Positions 52,801 through 62,000 are shown, counted from the first letter of the stretch. The stretch: DNA of 64,000 nucleotides from Numida meleagris (GCF_002078875.1 NC_034424.1:6432793-6496792), one strand, 5' to 3'. Program-made: numbers and translations. The notes: generated from the letters alone by a model not told the origin.

Positions 52801-55800
52801 TGGCACCAACATCAACAGCACCACTGACTTGATGAAAAAATGATGGTCTTCTGATCTTGTCTTAAATAGGTAATTCTTACAACATTTGGTTTAAAGTATA
52901 CTTACAATAAAATGTAATGGATGGGTGAAGCAGCGGCAATGGTATTTAGTAAAAAGAATGGCAACTTTTTTACATAGCAGTTATTTTAAAAAATGCAAAT
53001 TTTGACCTAGATGAAAACACTGTACCAAACTTGCAAAAAAAAAATTTGCAAAAAAACCCCATCACCCACCTAATTCTGGTTTGTTTCTTTGTTTGTTGTT
53101 TGGCATACGCTGAAAGAAGACTGATGAAACAAAGCAGCTTCTTACTTAACAAAGTGGATATTTTACAAATTTTACAGATTTAAATTTACAAATTTTGCAA
53201 ATTTTACAGACATCGGGCATTTAAAATAATTGATGGCTACTCCAGTATTAGAAAATGTTAAAGAATGTGGACGCGCTTTACACTGATCCCGTCACACAGC
53301 TGAGTATTTGTGTTATAGCACTTATTAACACTAGCATGCTAACCATGAACAAGCCAAGCCTCAAACTGAATTTTCAGACAGAAAAGAAAGAAAATGGACG
53401 TTTTCAGAGCAAATTCTATTTTAAAAGCGCCCCAAATTTGGTCAGACAGCTGCAGCTGCAATGCTATCACTCACGATCCCCCGATCCGCTGAAGAATTTG
53501 CAGCCGTACAAGAATCCAACATGTGAAAAAGCACTGATGTAAAGAATATAAAAAACGATGACTAAAAAAACATTCGAGCTGGTTTGTCACAGAGTATATG
53601 TTCTATCGGTTTACACTTCTACACTGAAATACTTTTCAGTTCCCTCAAAAATTTGACATCCATAGCAATGGGCAGAGAAATTCGAGGTGCGAGTAAGAAA
53701 GACAGACAGCAGAAGATAACTGATCAAAAAGACAGAAGGGAGGAATTGAGCAAAGTGCATATTTACTGAGAACTTACTGTTGACAATGCCGTATTTCTGA
53801 GCTATTAGTGCTGCCTGCAGGCTCTTCCCACTGCCTGGGGGGCCACAGAAGAGCATACGTGGAGTAAAAGGGGCAGCTGATCGGTGCTGGGTTTGGACGT
53901 AGGTAAGAGCTAGAACAGGACAGAAAGGCAAGAAATATCCTTTATACCTTTTTTCTTGAAAAATAATAATAATATCAACATTAACTTCTACTTTTTTTTT
54001 TTTTTCCTGGAAGGCTGTAATCATCATCGTCGTTTATTTTACCACGGAAACATCTAGAGATTCCAGCCCAAATCAGGACTCTCATAAAACTGTTGTGTCA
54101 GCGACTTACACTGAGAAGCACTTCAGAAATCTTACCATCATTAGGCTCCTGTACCTTCTTTCATCAGTAGACGTCAAATCATTTTAAAGAGCAGATTCAA
54201 TTAATAATTGCTCTTTTACCATGTTGTTTTTAGCAGAAGTCATTTTTTGCTTGATAGGTACAATTTTACCATGCAAATTATAGAGGGAGATAATTACATT
54301 TAATACTTTCTGCAGTTTCTGAACAAATATTTAACTGTAAAAACTCAGGATGTTAAATTAATATGACATTTACAGAGCATCGTTTGTGATTAACACACTC
54401 CTAATTACATTATTATAGACTTGTAATGTATCATGTCACAACACAATATGGCATTGACAACACATAATAGAGCACAATTTTATTTCTTTGTCCATCATTC
54501 CTGAATAATGTGTAAAGGCAATTTGAGCCCCCCTGCCTGATTCGATTCTGTGTGCTGGACATTATTCTTCCTTCTACATTTTGTACTGCATGTTAGAAAT
54601 TACAGTCATATCAATGTACAGGCTACAGGAGCTTGGAAAGACCACATTAGCTGCACTACAGAGATCTGAACCGTGCCACGTCTCAGAATAGAACCTGGTA
54701 GACACCAAGATGCTACAGCACAAGGTGGCTTGACAGTGAGGACAAATTAGGGTTGTATTTGTACACAGCCAAGGAGCCTTACTCCCCATGCCCATTTTCT
54801 GGCCAGAAATAACTGTAAGGAGAGCAGCTAAAGCTGCACTATAAGCTATGTGAGCCTTCCAGCATCACAGATTCACATAGAAAGGCTCAACTTCACGCTA
54901 CTGCATCTTGACTGCCATTGAGACCCATGTTTAAAACTACATAAGCAAACCTATGCTTCTTCAATTCACCCTGCACCTGCAGTGTGTACAGTTAAGTGTT
55001 AGTCCAGGCATCTCCAATCCCAATAAAAAAGTCTATGGACTGAAGAGTCCTCGCAATAAAATAGAATCTTAGTCTACAAGTAGGGCAGTCATTAGGATTT
55101 GTATGAATCGATGCTCTAGAATAAAATAATACAAAAGGATTGCTGAAGAACATCATCAGGATACGTATCTGAACTGCTATCGTTAACATGCTGCTGCATA
55201 CTAACAGTTCTTCCAAGGACCCTCTTCCAGACGTGTAGGCACCATTATGGACTATTTCTTCAATAAGGCAGCAGCTCAAGCAAGCTCCCACTCTGCTGCT
55301 TCTAGGTAGAGAATCTAGAGAATTGAGGAACTAACTCAAACTGCAACCACATAGGATTGTACACATCTCTTTTTCCAGCACTGCAAGCTGTACCTGGATA
55401 CTACCACGTGCAACTGGATGCGATGTCACATATCCTAGCACACCTAAGCAGCAATTCCATTAAAATTCAGGAGTTTGCAAAATCTTGTGGTTGCATGAAA
55501 CAATCCATAAAGATCCCAATACTGTCGAGATCTCTGTATTTTTTAATCTCTACCGGTACTAATACAAATACTTTAAGAAAAGCCACCGCAGAATCAAAAC
55601 CAAATGGGAAAATGGCAGCAGCAAAGTCTGCTTGCTGCAGAAGCCAGTATCAGCTAACCAAGGAGTGCTCCAGTTATTCTGAACATTTTCCATAACCCTG
55701 TGTATTGAAAAGCACAAACATTACAGGCAAAGCACCCTGCTTACAAATGATGCTTAATTTGCAGTAAATAACCAAGTTAATTAGGAGTAATGATCCCCTA

Positions 55801-58800
55801 GACAGTCTCCACATCTAATTATTCTTAAAAAAAAAAAAATCTGGCTGCTTGATGCACTACAGAAAAAAAGATCTAGAGAGGATTTTTTCATTCCAATTTT
55901 CAATTTATCTCACTACATTATTAATTAATAATAATTAATATTCAGGCACTCACATTTTTATTTACAATTCAAGGCATGAATTCTTTATGAATTATGATAT
56001 GAACTTTTAAATTTAATTAAGTAATTTAGAGGTAATTAATGCGTAAATTCAGAATATAAACTTCCTACTTGTTTATCTTAAAAGTGCAGCACTTGTCAGT
56101 AAAAAAAAAGACCTTTATGAGATGCAAAATTACTGGGATATAACAGATCATCTACAGACTGGCAGCTGCAAAGTACATTATCAGTTGGTTGTTCTGGCAA
56201 TTTCCTTCTTTTCTTCTTGAAGAATCAACTCTAGAAGTCAGATTGCGTTACACTCAAGCAAAGGCAAACAAGAATTGTTGAAGAGAAAAGCTACAAGCAC
56301 AAGCAGCTTTTAAATCACGAAATGTTACCAGCATTGAACTACTCCTACTTCTCCTTATCAGACCTGTGGGAGGGCACTAGCCCTTTGAGGGGTCAGCAGT
56401 CAAGCCACAGTGCAGCCTTGAAGTGACTCTCACAGAAGTAACTGACATTTGCTGTGCTGAGCAAGCTGTTCCCTGACAGGACAGCACAATCAAGACTTTC
56501 CAGTTATCTGCATTTCTGCGGTCTCGTAAAAATAATTATGAGGTACAGCCCAAACTCTGTAACAGAGAGAACATGACTCAGCTGGCAGCCACTGTGTTGA
56601 CTAATCTTAATCTTAAGGAGCTACCTTTCGGAGAAGAGTTTATCAGCTACCGTCCAGATGCACAATTACCTTGTGATAAGACATCCACGCAAGGTTGGTC
56701 TGCGTTGATTGATCTCAGAATTTTTTGGTAGATCTGGAACACCCCAGGGAAGTTTCTATGGTATTCCAGCAGCTGCTTTGACATCTCCTCCTCAGACAGA
56801 TCTGGTTCCACCAAACGTTGCTGTATCCGCACATCACTTGGCCAGTCAAAGGTCGTATGGTACACCTCTAGAAGTTAGAAGTGATTAGGAGCTAAGAGGA
56901 TGATTTCATCGGTCCTGCTCAGCTCCAGCAGGTTTCCTGGAGAATACCAAGGTCTGCGTTTAAGCTTCATATTGTGGCACAAGCGATAATCTGTGCAACA
57001 CCCTTGTTACCTGTACCAACAGCTACTCGAGAGACAAAGTGGAGCTAAGTCTACGTGACAGTCATTGAATGCAAGACACACAAAAGCGTGCCTGAAGCTC
57101 AGAAAAAAATCAGGATCCAGCAAGACGCAGGACAAAATGTAAATTCATACAGACAGATCTAACCTGCACGGATTCTGTCCTGCCACACTTTACTGTTCAC
57201 AAGATCACTGCTGAGCTTTACATTTTCCCATATTTTATTGGCACAGAAAATAATGCAAGGCCAACATGTATTTTTTCCAAACTATACGTTTTAAATTTAT
57301 AATTACAGATTCCTACTCGTTTTTAAAGGGATACATTTAAAGACTTATCCTAGCCTAGTTTTTAGTCAAGAACAGGAAGAAACAAACACTGCACCTTCTG
57401 TGAGGGGGTCGAGCCTCTTCCCACTGTTCCGCTCAATCAGCACAGTGTCTGCAGCATAGAGCACAACTAGACTCCCACCAGAAAAGAACAGCAGGAAGAG
57501 AAAGAAAGAAAGAAAAGGAAAGAAGTGCAGTTCTTGTTAGTTGTTTTATTTCTTGTAGCTGTTTAGTGTATTCTAGTTTCAAAGATGGATAAATGCATTT
57601 CATACATATTAATAATAACCTAAGAGCGCTGGCTGTCCCAGCCATCTATACCCATTAACAAGACTCTTCCTCACTTACCTTATATCCAGAATCTGGGATA
57701 GACAAGCACCCATGGATCACCCAATACTGATTCTCTTCAGTACCACAAGCAATTACTTTACACCCAGCTACTTTGGTAGTGAAACCAGTGCGTCCTATTT
57801 TTGGATAACCTCCCAGAAAAGTGTTCAAACTTAATTAGAAAGCATCAAAAGATGGAGAATCTGTCAGTTCCCCGGGTTGCTTTCAGCTCATCATTCTCAC
57901 AGTTAAATGTTGTAATTTAATTACTGTTTTCAGTGCATTTGATTACACGTTTCAAACCAGTTCTTCTTAAGAGCTTCTTCACTGTATCAAATAACACTTT
58001 CAGACACTTTTCTCCCTATTAAGGTACTCATACACCGTAAATCTCATCTCCTCTCAATCTTCTTTTTGATTAACTAGACAGACTGAGCTTTAAGATTCTC
58101 ATTCAGGTCGTGGTTGCACAGATATAATTGTGAGCAAAACTTGACTTCAAATGTTATTAGCTATATTAAAAATACATGCAAGTACTAGACATTAAACATT
58201 TTTGCCTGACTCTATTGCAGCGATTCCAAATTCTTCATTAACAGTCAAACCTCATCCAAATCAAATCCAAAGTGACAATTCGAGTTTGCTAACGTTGTGT
58301 TAAGTTCAGTATCCACTGGCAAAAAGCACACCTATCACTTTATGCTGTATTCCAAGCACTTGCAATCATTTCTTATATTCTAAGTAGGTTCTCTAACTAT
58401 GAATTTGGGACAGCTGGCTGTTCTAGATAGCAAGGGCAGCTGTACAGGTTGTGTTTATGAGCTCTTTGCCAGCAAAGAAACGTTCCTCTGAAATGAAGTT
58501 ATAATTCATCCCCACTCATGAAAATCAAGTTTAAAATCACACTGCTTCTGCTTCACTCGGTGGAGTGCGGTTTGCTCTAATTCAGCAGAAGAATGAATTT
58601 GTATTTAGGGGATGAGGAAATTGCTTTGATCTGAGAATCACCAAACAGATTTAGAGATTGATTTGGAGATCTAGAGATTGGAATCATAAAACATTTAGAC
58701 CCATGCCTAGTACTGAAGCAAAGCTACTTACAGCTGCGCAGAGATACTTGCTGGAATTTTCTTGAATTTACAGAGCTCTAACATTTAGGGAGACAAGGGT

Positions 58801-59073
58801 TCGTGTGTGAAAGACAGGATTTCAAGATTTACCGGTTAACACAAGGTTTTGAGTGAAACTGAACTACACAGGCTGCCTGGTGACTCCGTTGTCTTCAATT
58901 CTGATACTGAATTTATTGAGGATGTTTGGGGAAAAGCACTGGAGGCTTTCACCTGCTGGTTGCAATCTCGCATAAACCTTGCGCTGCTTACCAACATGCC
59001 TCGGAATGATGCCAGACGATTGCAGCAACCGTGCCTGCTCCTGATTTTCAGGGAAGCCTTCCAAAATCCAGCC
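13671..59073 (-). CDS. AK8: Adenylate kinase 8, C-terminal 339 residues over eight exons
   Basis: AK8 is a two-domain nucleoside monophosphate kinase that transfers phosphate from ATP to AMP and related nucleotides; in mammals it is linked to motile cilia. Exons in transcript order are 59073-58992, 57466-57395, 56867-56670, 53909-53778, 52000-51911, 38938-38797, 16030-15950 and 13896-13671. All introns are GT-AG and every phase matches. The product starts inside the first kinase domain ([11 protein letters not shown], then the LID-like [11 protein letters not shown]), continues through ADQPCVDV into the second domain with its P-loop GPPGSGKS, then [21 protein letters not shown] and [13 protein letters not shown], and ends IIKPLP. 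The first ~130-140 residues, including the first P-loop, are missing because the gene continues past 64000. The usual DGFPR motif reads EGFPE and RGFPR; human AK8 is also divergent there. The C-terminus seems a few residues shorter than human (from memory). The orientation, convergent with GTF3C4, fits vertebrate synteny. Confidence 0.95.
13897..15949 (-). other. AK8: AK8 last intron (2.05 kb)
   Basis: A GT-AG intron (donor GTTAGT, acceptor CTCCTCTGCAG on the reverse strand). No coding sequence, repeat family or RNA gene is recognised; the open frames present are short and overlap on both strands. Confidence 0.8.
15950..16030 (-). CDS. AK8: AK8 exon: second LID region
   Basis: An 81-base exon between the acceptor TTCTCCATAG and the donor GTTAGT. 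It encodes [20 protein letters not shown] followed by DPVTGE, with arginine codons split at both ends. [10 protein letters not shown] is the classic entry to the LID domain of adenylate kinases, carrying arginines expected near the phosphates. Confidence 0.93.
18892..18949 (+). mobile_element. CR1 LINE fragment, 3' end
   Basis: The stretch GGTGATCGCTGAGATCCCTT followed by CCAACCTAAGCCATCCCACA and ATTCTATGATTCTA matches the 3' end of avian CR1 retrotransposons, including the terminal ATTCTATG direct repeats. It is short, diverged and heavily 5' truncated, as most CR1 copies are. Confidence 0.75.
22840..24480. promoter_or_regulatory. Long enhancer-like conserved non-coding block
   Basis: About 1.6 kb without recognised repeats and densely packed with transcription-factor-like words: ATTAATTAA and AATTAATATT around 23230-23410, TTAAATTATAATGCAG near 23805, TTCATGAACCAATTAAAGG near 23835, CATTGTTCTC (SOX-like) near 24000, and a perfect 7-bp inverted repeat CCATGAA-ATA-TTCATGG at 23422-23438. 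AT-rich homeodomain cores alternate with GC-rich segments, the usual look of deeply conserved vertebrate developmental enhancers. No coding frame is convincing. Conservation is inferred from texture only. Confidence 0.5.
27600..27830. promoter_or_regulatory. Candidate conserved non-coding element
   Basis: A repeat-free segment with AAATATTTATGTTCCC, GTTTATTGGCC (forkhead-like GTTTATT), TTTTATGAGC and GAATTAAATACATAATTCC. It has no coding frame. It resembles other enhancer-like blocks in this intron but is shorter and less distinct. Confidence 0.3.
29500..29830. promoter_or_regulatory. Candidate ultraconserved-type non-coding element
   Basis: The most enhancer-like short block of the window. 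It holds TGTTAATTAATAAAC near 29522, CAATTAACTTAATGC near 29630, a perfect POU octamer ATGCAAAT at 29645-29652, CATTAGCTTATAGCCC, GTTAATAACATAATTGGG and GGTAATTAGACACG. It has no simple-sequence repeats. The reverse strand is open across it, but without splice or start signals that would make it a gene. Confidence 0.5.
30239..30255 (+). repeat. Short interstitial telomere-like repeat
   Basis: The 17-base run GGTTAGGGTTAGGGTTA is a perfect piece of the vertebrate telomere repeat (TTAGGG)n in unique intronic DNA. At under three units it could be chance or a relic of telomerase-mediated break repair. Confidence 0.7.
30950..31300. promoter_or_regulatory. Candidate conserved non-coding element
   Basis: Contains GGTGATTAATACATTTATG near 30958 and a run near 31180-31290 with TTTTAATGAAGATTACAC, TTCAATATGCAATATTAC and GTTTTAATCACCC. 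It is repeat-free and non-coding. Weaker evidence than the block at 29500. Confidence 0.3.
34080..34880. promoter_or_regulatory. Enhancer-like conserved non-coding block
   Basis: A repeat-poor stretch rich in homeodomain-type cores: CCTTAATTAACAAAC near 34202, CATCAATTAAAAACAC near 34308, TTTTAATTAAGTCATTTAC near 34470, CTCAATTAATGAGGAG near 34698, and GGAGTTATTAACC through CCATTAATAGGCTG between 34770 and 34850. A purine-rich patch (34520-34555) interrupts it. No coding sequence is seen. Confidence 0.45.
35830..35856. repeat. (TA)n/(CA)n microsatellite
   Basis: About ten TA units followed by three CA units in the large AK8 intron. Probably polymorphic. Confidence 0.9.
38797..38938 (-). CDS. 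AK8: AK8 exon: second kinase domain core
   Basis: A 142-base exon between the acceptor ATCCTTTGCAG and the donor GTAAGA. It encodes [14 protein letters not shown], then [20 protein letters not shown] and [17 protein letters not shown] is the second-domain counterpart of the adenylate kinase DGFPR motif, with arginine instead of aspartate. The exon is isolated between introns of 13.0 and 22.8 kb. Confidence 0.93.
40382..40403 (+). repeat. Poly(A) tract
   Basis: Twenty-two A in a row, followed by a shorter 14-A run at 40472-40485. No target-site duplications or retrocopied gene body could be made out next to it, so it is called simple sequence rather than a retrotransposon tail. Confidence 0.85.
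43480..44090. promoter_or_regulatory. Intronic CpG-island-like segment, candidate promoter
   Basis: CpG dinucleotides are dense from about 43488 to 44090, in contrast with the CpG-poor, AT-rich DNA on both sides, and G+C is clearly raised in the centre. Unmethylated islands of this kind usually mark promoters, yet it lies about 4.5 kb upstream (in AK8 direction) of the exon at 38938 and far from the AK8 start. On the + strand, ATG at 43939 in a fair context (G at -3) is followed by MPAKKER and then a good splice donor (GTAAGG at 43962). It could drive a short AK8 isoform, a divergent non-coding RNA or an unknown gene. Confidence 0.5.
43809..43889 (+). repeat. Degenerate ~20-bp GC-rich tandem repeat in the CpG island
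   Basis: Four units of 17-22 bases share a GCGGGGCTCTCGGAATCG-like core: they begin at 43809, 43829, 43851 and 43868. The third unit is the most diverged. The array lies inside the CpG-rich segment and is the source of long open frames on both strands there. Confidence 0.65.
44170..44220 (+). repeat. T-rich polypyrimidine tract
   Basis: About 50 bases almost wholly of T with a few C and A, just right of the CpG-rich segment. Simple sequence; on the opposite strand it reads as an A-rich tail, but no retrocopy is recognised beside it. Confidence 0.75.
45802..46482 (+). other. Longest intronic open frame (226 codons), doubtful
   Basis: From ATG at 45802 the frame stays open to 46482. It shows no domain I recognise. 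A hydrophobic stretch around its middle ([12 protein letters not shown]) could pass for a membrane segment, but it is read from a simple GTTTGG/TGTGTG-rich sequence and is probably an artefact of composition. The reverse strand is also open over 45656-46207, which argues that low stop-codon density rather than coding keeps both open. Not called a gene. Confidence 0.15.
46690..47200. promoter_or_regulatory. Candidate conserved non-coding element
   Basis: Contains TGCATAAATTAAAG, TATTCATAAATACC, GCGTAAATGAATGCGCGCC, AAATCGATTTGTTTATTAGC and, further on, TTCTAATTATACCC and CTATTAATCAACTTG. The mix of AT-rich factor cores with CpG-containing words is enhancer-like. A (GT)n run at 46869-46893 interrupts it. 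Confidence 0.35.
46869..46893. repeat. (GT)n microsatellite
   Basis: Seven GT units, then an interrupted continuation (CTTGTGTGTG). Preceded by GCGCGC, so the whole stretch alternates purine and pyrimidine and could adopt Z-DNA. Confidence 0.85.
48075..48506 (+). other. Intronic 143-codon open frame with signal-peptide-like start, doubtful
   Basis: ATG at 48075 opens a 143-codon frame whose first residues ([19 protein letters not shown], then [15 protein letters not shown]) look like a cleavable signal peptide or membrane anchor. The remainder contains five further cysteines but matches no family I know. There is no CpG island or clear promoter next to it, and it lies on the strand opposite AK8. 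Chance origin is more likely than a gene. Confidence 0.15.
50304..50449 (-). mobile_element. CR1 LINE fragment, reverse orientation
   Basis: TAGAATCATCACAGAAATCA, then GATTGGTTTGGGTTGGAAGG, GATCCAACCCTCTGCCATGG, and CCCCATCCAATCTGGCCTTG match the 3' part of avian CR1 read on the reverse strand. The terminal ATTCTATG-type repeats are at the low-coordinate end and the 5' truncation is near 50449. The copy is moderately diverged and inactive. Confidence 0.9.
51911..52000 (-). CDS. AK8: AK8 exon: second kinase domain, NMP-binding region
   Basis: A 90-base exon between a pyrimidine-rich acceptor (TTCCTTCCTCTTAG) and the donor GTAGGG. It encodes [20 protein letters not shown] followed by [20 protein letters not shown] matches vertebrate AK8 and lies where adenylate kinases carry the NMP-binding helix. 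The flanking split codons complete isoleucine and valine. Confidence 0.93.
52001..53777 (-). other. AK8: AK8 intron (1.8 kb)
   Basis: A GT-AG intron with no coding sequence. It holds A- and T-rich tracts and a small degenerate repeat of ACAAATTTT units at 53164-53208. Confidence 0.8.
53164..53208. repeat. Degenerate ~11-bp tandem repeat
   Basis: Four imperfect copies of a TTTACAAATTTT/TTTGCAAATTTT-like unit lie in a row inside an AK8 intron. A simple local duplication; nothing suggests a function. Confidence 0.6.
53778..53909 (-). CDS. AK8: AK8 exon: second kinase domain P-loop
   Basis: A 132-base exon between the acceptor CTGTTCTAG and the donor GTAAGT. It encodes [18 protein letters not shown], then [20 protein letters not shown] and [13 protein letters not shown] is a complete Walker A loop with its lysine and serine, so the second domain should still bind nucleotide phosphates. 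This is the strongest single piece of evidence for the gene's identity. Confidence 0.95.
54170..54560. promoter_or_regulatory. Enhancer-like conserved non-coding block
   Basis: A 390-base AT-rich but non-repetitive stretch with GATTCAATTAATAATTGCTC near 54195, ACCATGCAAATTATAGAGGG near 54269 (octamer-like ATGCAAAT), AGATAATTACATTTAATAC, GTTAAATTAATATGAC, TGTGATTAACACACTCCTAA and TTACATTATTATAGAC. The density of distinct homeodomain and POU words makes it one of the best candidates. Confidence 0.5.
55860..56070. promoter_or_regulatory. Enhancer-like conserved non-coding block
   Basis: Overlapping TAATTA cores occur at 55919-55940 (ATTAATTAATAATAATTAAT), followed by GAATTCTTTATGAATTATG, AAATTTAATTAAGTAATTTA and GGTAATTAATGCG. 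No coding potential. It may continue the regulatory content at 54170-54560. Confidence 0.42.
56670..56867 (-). CDS. AK8: AK8 exon: end of first kinase domain
   Basis: A 198-base exon between the acceptor ACTTCTAG and the donor GTAATT. It encodes [19 protein letters not shown], then an acidic segment, QLLEYHRN, and [21 protein letters not shown] and the ADQPCVDV block match vertebrate AK8 closely. It closes the first kinase domain and leads to the second one. Confidence 0.93.
56868..57394 (-). other. AK8: AK8 intron (527 bp)
   Basis: A short GT-AG intron (donor GTGCAG, acceptor TTCTAG). Nothing else is recognised in it. Confidence 0.85.
57395..57466 (-). CDS. AK8: AK8 exon: first kinase domain, start of LID region
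   Basis: A 72-base exon between the acceptor GAGTCTAG and the donor GTGCAG. It encodes [20 protein letters not shown] followed by LTE, the strand and R-x-x-x-R-x-D region just before the first LID. Its first two bases complete a valine codon split across the intron, and its last base starts the next glutamate. Confidence 0.92.
57467..58991 (-). other. AK8: AK8 intron (1.5 kb)
   Basis: A GT-AG intron. A (GAAA)n-like purine tract lies at about 57493-57520. Segments around 57900-57960 (GTAATTTAATTACTG) have mild enhancer-like texture. No coding sequence. Confidence 0.8.
58992..59073 (-). CDS. AK8: AK8 exon: first kinase domain, GFP motif
   Basis: The exon begins after the acceptor TTTTGTTCAATAG and ends at the donor GTAAGC. 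Its 27 codons plus one base encode [20 protein letters not shown] followed by GIIPRHV. This is the conserved substrate-site strand of adenylate kinases, with E-G-F-P-E in place of the usual D-G-F-P-R. It starts in phase 0, so the missing upstream exon must end on a whole codon. Confidence 0.92.
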
Positions 59074-62000
59074 CTATTGAACAAAACCATGAAAGTGTTA
59101 TCAGTCCTAGAAGAGAAAATCCAAAAAATAGCACTAAATATTGGTGCTACTCGCAGAAAAATTGCTTCATTCTCTATCACAGCAGCATATGTAATGTTTG
59201 TTACAGATGCCTGTGAGAGAAGAATGCAGACATGGAGCACTGGTATTTTTGTGGTGGCATGTACTATTCCCACCACCACAGTGCAATGGGCACTTTTGCA
59301 CTGCAGAAAGAATGTTTTTTTTTTTCCGTGGTTGTCTTAAAAAAGGAAACATCTCTCTTGAATAAAAACAACCCCCAAACAATTTCTACAGTTTTGAAAT
59401 ATTCAAAAGGATACCAGCCCACACTGTGGATAAAAAAAGAGGCTAAACAAATCTAAAGACAGATTTAATGCCAAGAACACTGAGGAAAACATGTATGCTT
59501 TCATTATTTTCTTAAATTATACAGGGAAATTCACAGTAATGGAACCGGCGTTCCCAAAGCTAATGAAGCAACAGAGCAAAAGAAAGGAAAAAGAAAAAAG
59601 AGCCTTTTGCTCCCTTAAGTCCTTGTTATAGCCAGCTAAGTGCTGGATTGAGCATCTTTAAAAAAACATTTACGGATCCGCGAAATAGCAGAGAAGAGCC
59701 GCAGCCTCACTCCGCTTCTGTGTGATGCAGTGTTTGAGATGTAACCACTTCCCAGACTCAAGGCTGAATCTTTGGGACTTTCTCTCATTTTTGTCAGTGG
59801 CTTAACCACGTGCCCTTGTCGCTACATCCCATACCCCCAAAGAACTCTGTGATACCACAATAAATTGGAAAACCGTCTTTGCAGTGAAATAAATAAGACA
59901 CTTTAATATTGCATTAGCTAGCAATCATCCCCATCTCCCACATAAATTTGAAGCTCTGTCAGTATGGGGTCCAAAGGTTTTAGAAGTATTTTCACATATC
60001 TCCATGACTTCTGTAAGAGGAAATTGGGACATTCCAATTATACATGAAAATAGAGTAGACTACTTCAAATTCTTTAATTAGCCTGGTTTCAGGAACATGT
60101 CATCCTGCTGATAGCTGTAGAAAATAAGAGATTTAAGAAACTGCGAGCCATTTTTGCCACTCCCAGTGTTTGCTCTATCGAATTGGAATGAACCGCTGCC
60201 TCAGGTCACACAGGTGCTAAGAAATCAATTTATCCCTTGGGACCTGCAGGAGGCAAGGCTGCACAGCATTTTTAGCAATATGCAAGGAACTTCAGTGCTA
60301 GTTTGGAATATATTGTGTTTGTACGGTGTATATATAGGCCCAGATCCTCTCCTTGGAAGAAATGGCATCAGAGGTTGGAAGCCAATAAATCTATGCCTAT
60401 TTACACAGACTACAAATCTGGCTCATTTTCTTCACTCCAAGTACAATGCTTTTGGAAACTAAACAAAAGAAAAAAAAATACAGAAATATCCAGCATGCCA
60501 CAAAACCATTGCTTCTGGTGTCACTACAGCTTATTGCTCAAAATCAGATCCTGAGCAACAGGCAGTAAATACAGAAGACTATTTTTTTTAACAGTGTAAG
60601 CTTCAAGATACTTATGTACTCATTTCAAAGGTCCTTGAAGCAGGCAATAAATAATTTTATAAATGAAAGTTTTTGCAGTGCAATAAAACATAGTTCAACA
60701 AATAGCTTCCTGCAACAAACACATTTCAAGGCATTAAACAAACGCATAATAAACACACGCTGCAAAAATAGTTAGCATTTTGGATCCTATTTCCAAAGGT
60801 CTCTGAGTTCCAGGGTATCAGTCAGTCCCTAATTAGAATACATTATCCATCTACTTGACACTTCAGTGAAATGTCTATTCCACCACAGAGCTGCAGCTTT
60901 GTTCAGAACAGGTTTATTGATATTCTGCTGCATTCCCTCTCCATACCCCCAGTGGCTTGGTTCTGTTTTATCACACATCAAAAAGGCCGTATGCTCAGGG
61001 CACCCCATGCACAGCTCAGAGCTGGAGGTCTGAACAGCTGCAAGTAGTATGGTATCACAGGAGGGACAAGCTCCAAGCAGATGTCACAGATAAAAAAAAA
61101 TATATTAAAAAAAAAAAAAAGAGTAAAAAGGAGTGTGGCTTGGGAACCAGCAAGAGGAAGCAACACACAGCAGAGCAAGACCTGACTTAAAATATGCCTA
61201 TCATGCTTTATGCAAACATTGGTCTTTTTTGCCCTCCTGACTATCATTAAAGTGTAATTAGTAACTTCACATGCTAAATTTGCTTCTTTAAGAAGTCATC
61301 TATTTTTTGTTCTTGATAGCAGTGACCTTACATCCAAGGATGGATTGCACCTTATCACATCAAGGGTTGAACAAAGGCTAAAAATGAGTAATTCCACGGT
61401 GCCTTACTCTGTGGTCACTGGCTGCAAACCTCCATCCTTTCCCACATGAAGACTGCTGTAAATACAGCATTGTGCTGGTGCCTTAATGCCAAGTGAAGTG
61501 CTCCTTGGAGACCCACACCACACCGAAATTCAGCGACAAGGAAGTACATTCAAAGTCATCACTTTCCTCTCCACATTTAAGGCATCTGGAGAAAAGGAAA
61601 ACCTCAAGGTCATTCTGAAATGTAGATCTCATTCCTTCACCGGCACACTGCTCTCAGCTGTAAGACCAAGCCTACATACTTTCACACTTTCCACCCCAAT
61701 AATAATGACTTAGGTATTCAGTTCTCTCTTGTTATTTGACCAGCACAGCCTTAAAATATTTCAGAAAATACAAAGCCGAGACTGGCTTGGAATAATGAAA
61801 ACGGCAAAGGGATAGCACATAGATGTAACACTGAATTACATGGCACCTCTGAAGGAAATCTCAGCCACAAGCATGCGACCAAAGGGCATGACCAGCTCTG
61901 CCTTTAGGTCATTGCAACAGATTCTCCACATCATCATTCAGTGGTTTAGAAAAAGTAGTCCATCTTCCTCAGCCGTCTGAAGAAAAGGGACAGACATTAA

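Larger units (their letters stand above)
53910..56669 (-). other. AK8: AK8 intron (2.8 kb) with two enhancer-like blocks
   Basis: A GT-AG intron. It carries the candidate regulatory blocks at 54170-54560 and 55860-56070 described separately. The rest shows no repeats of note and no coding sequence. Confidence 0.8.
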
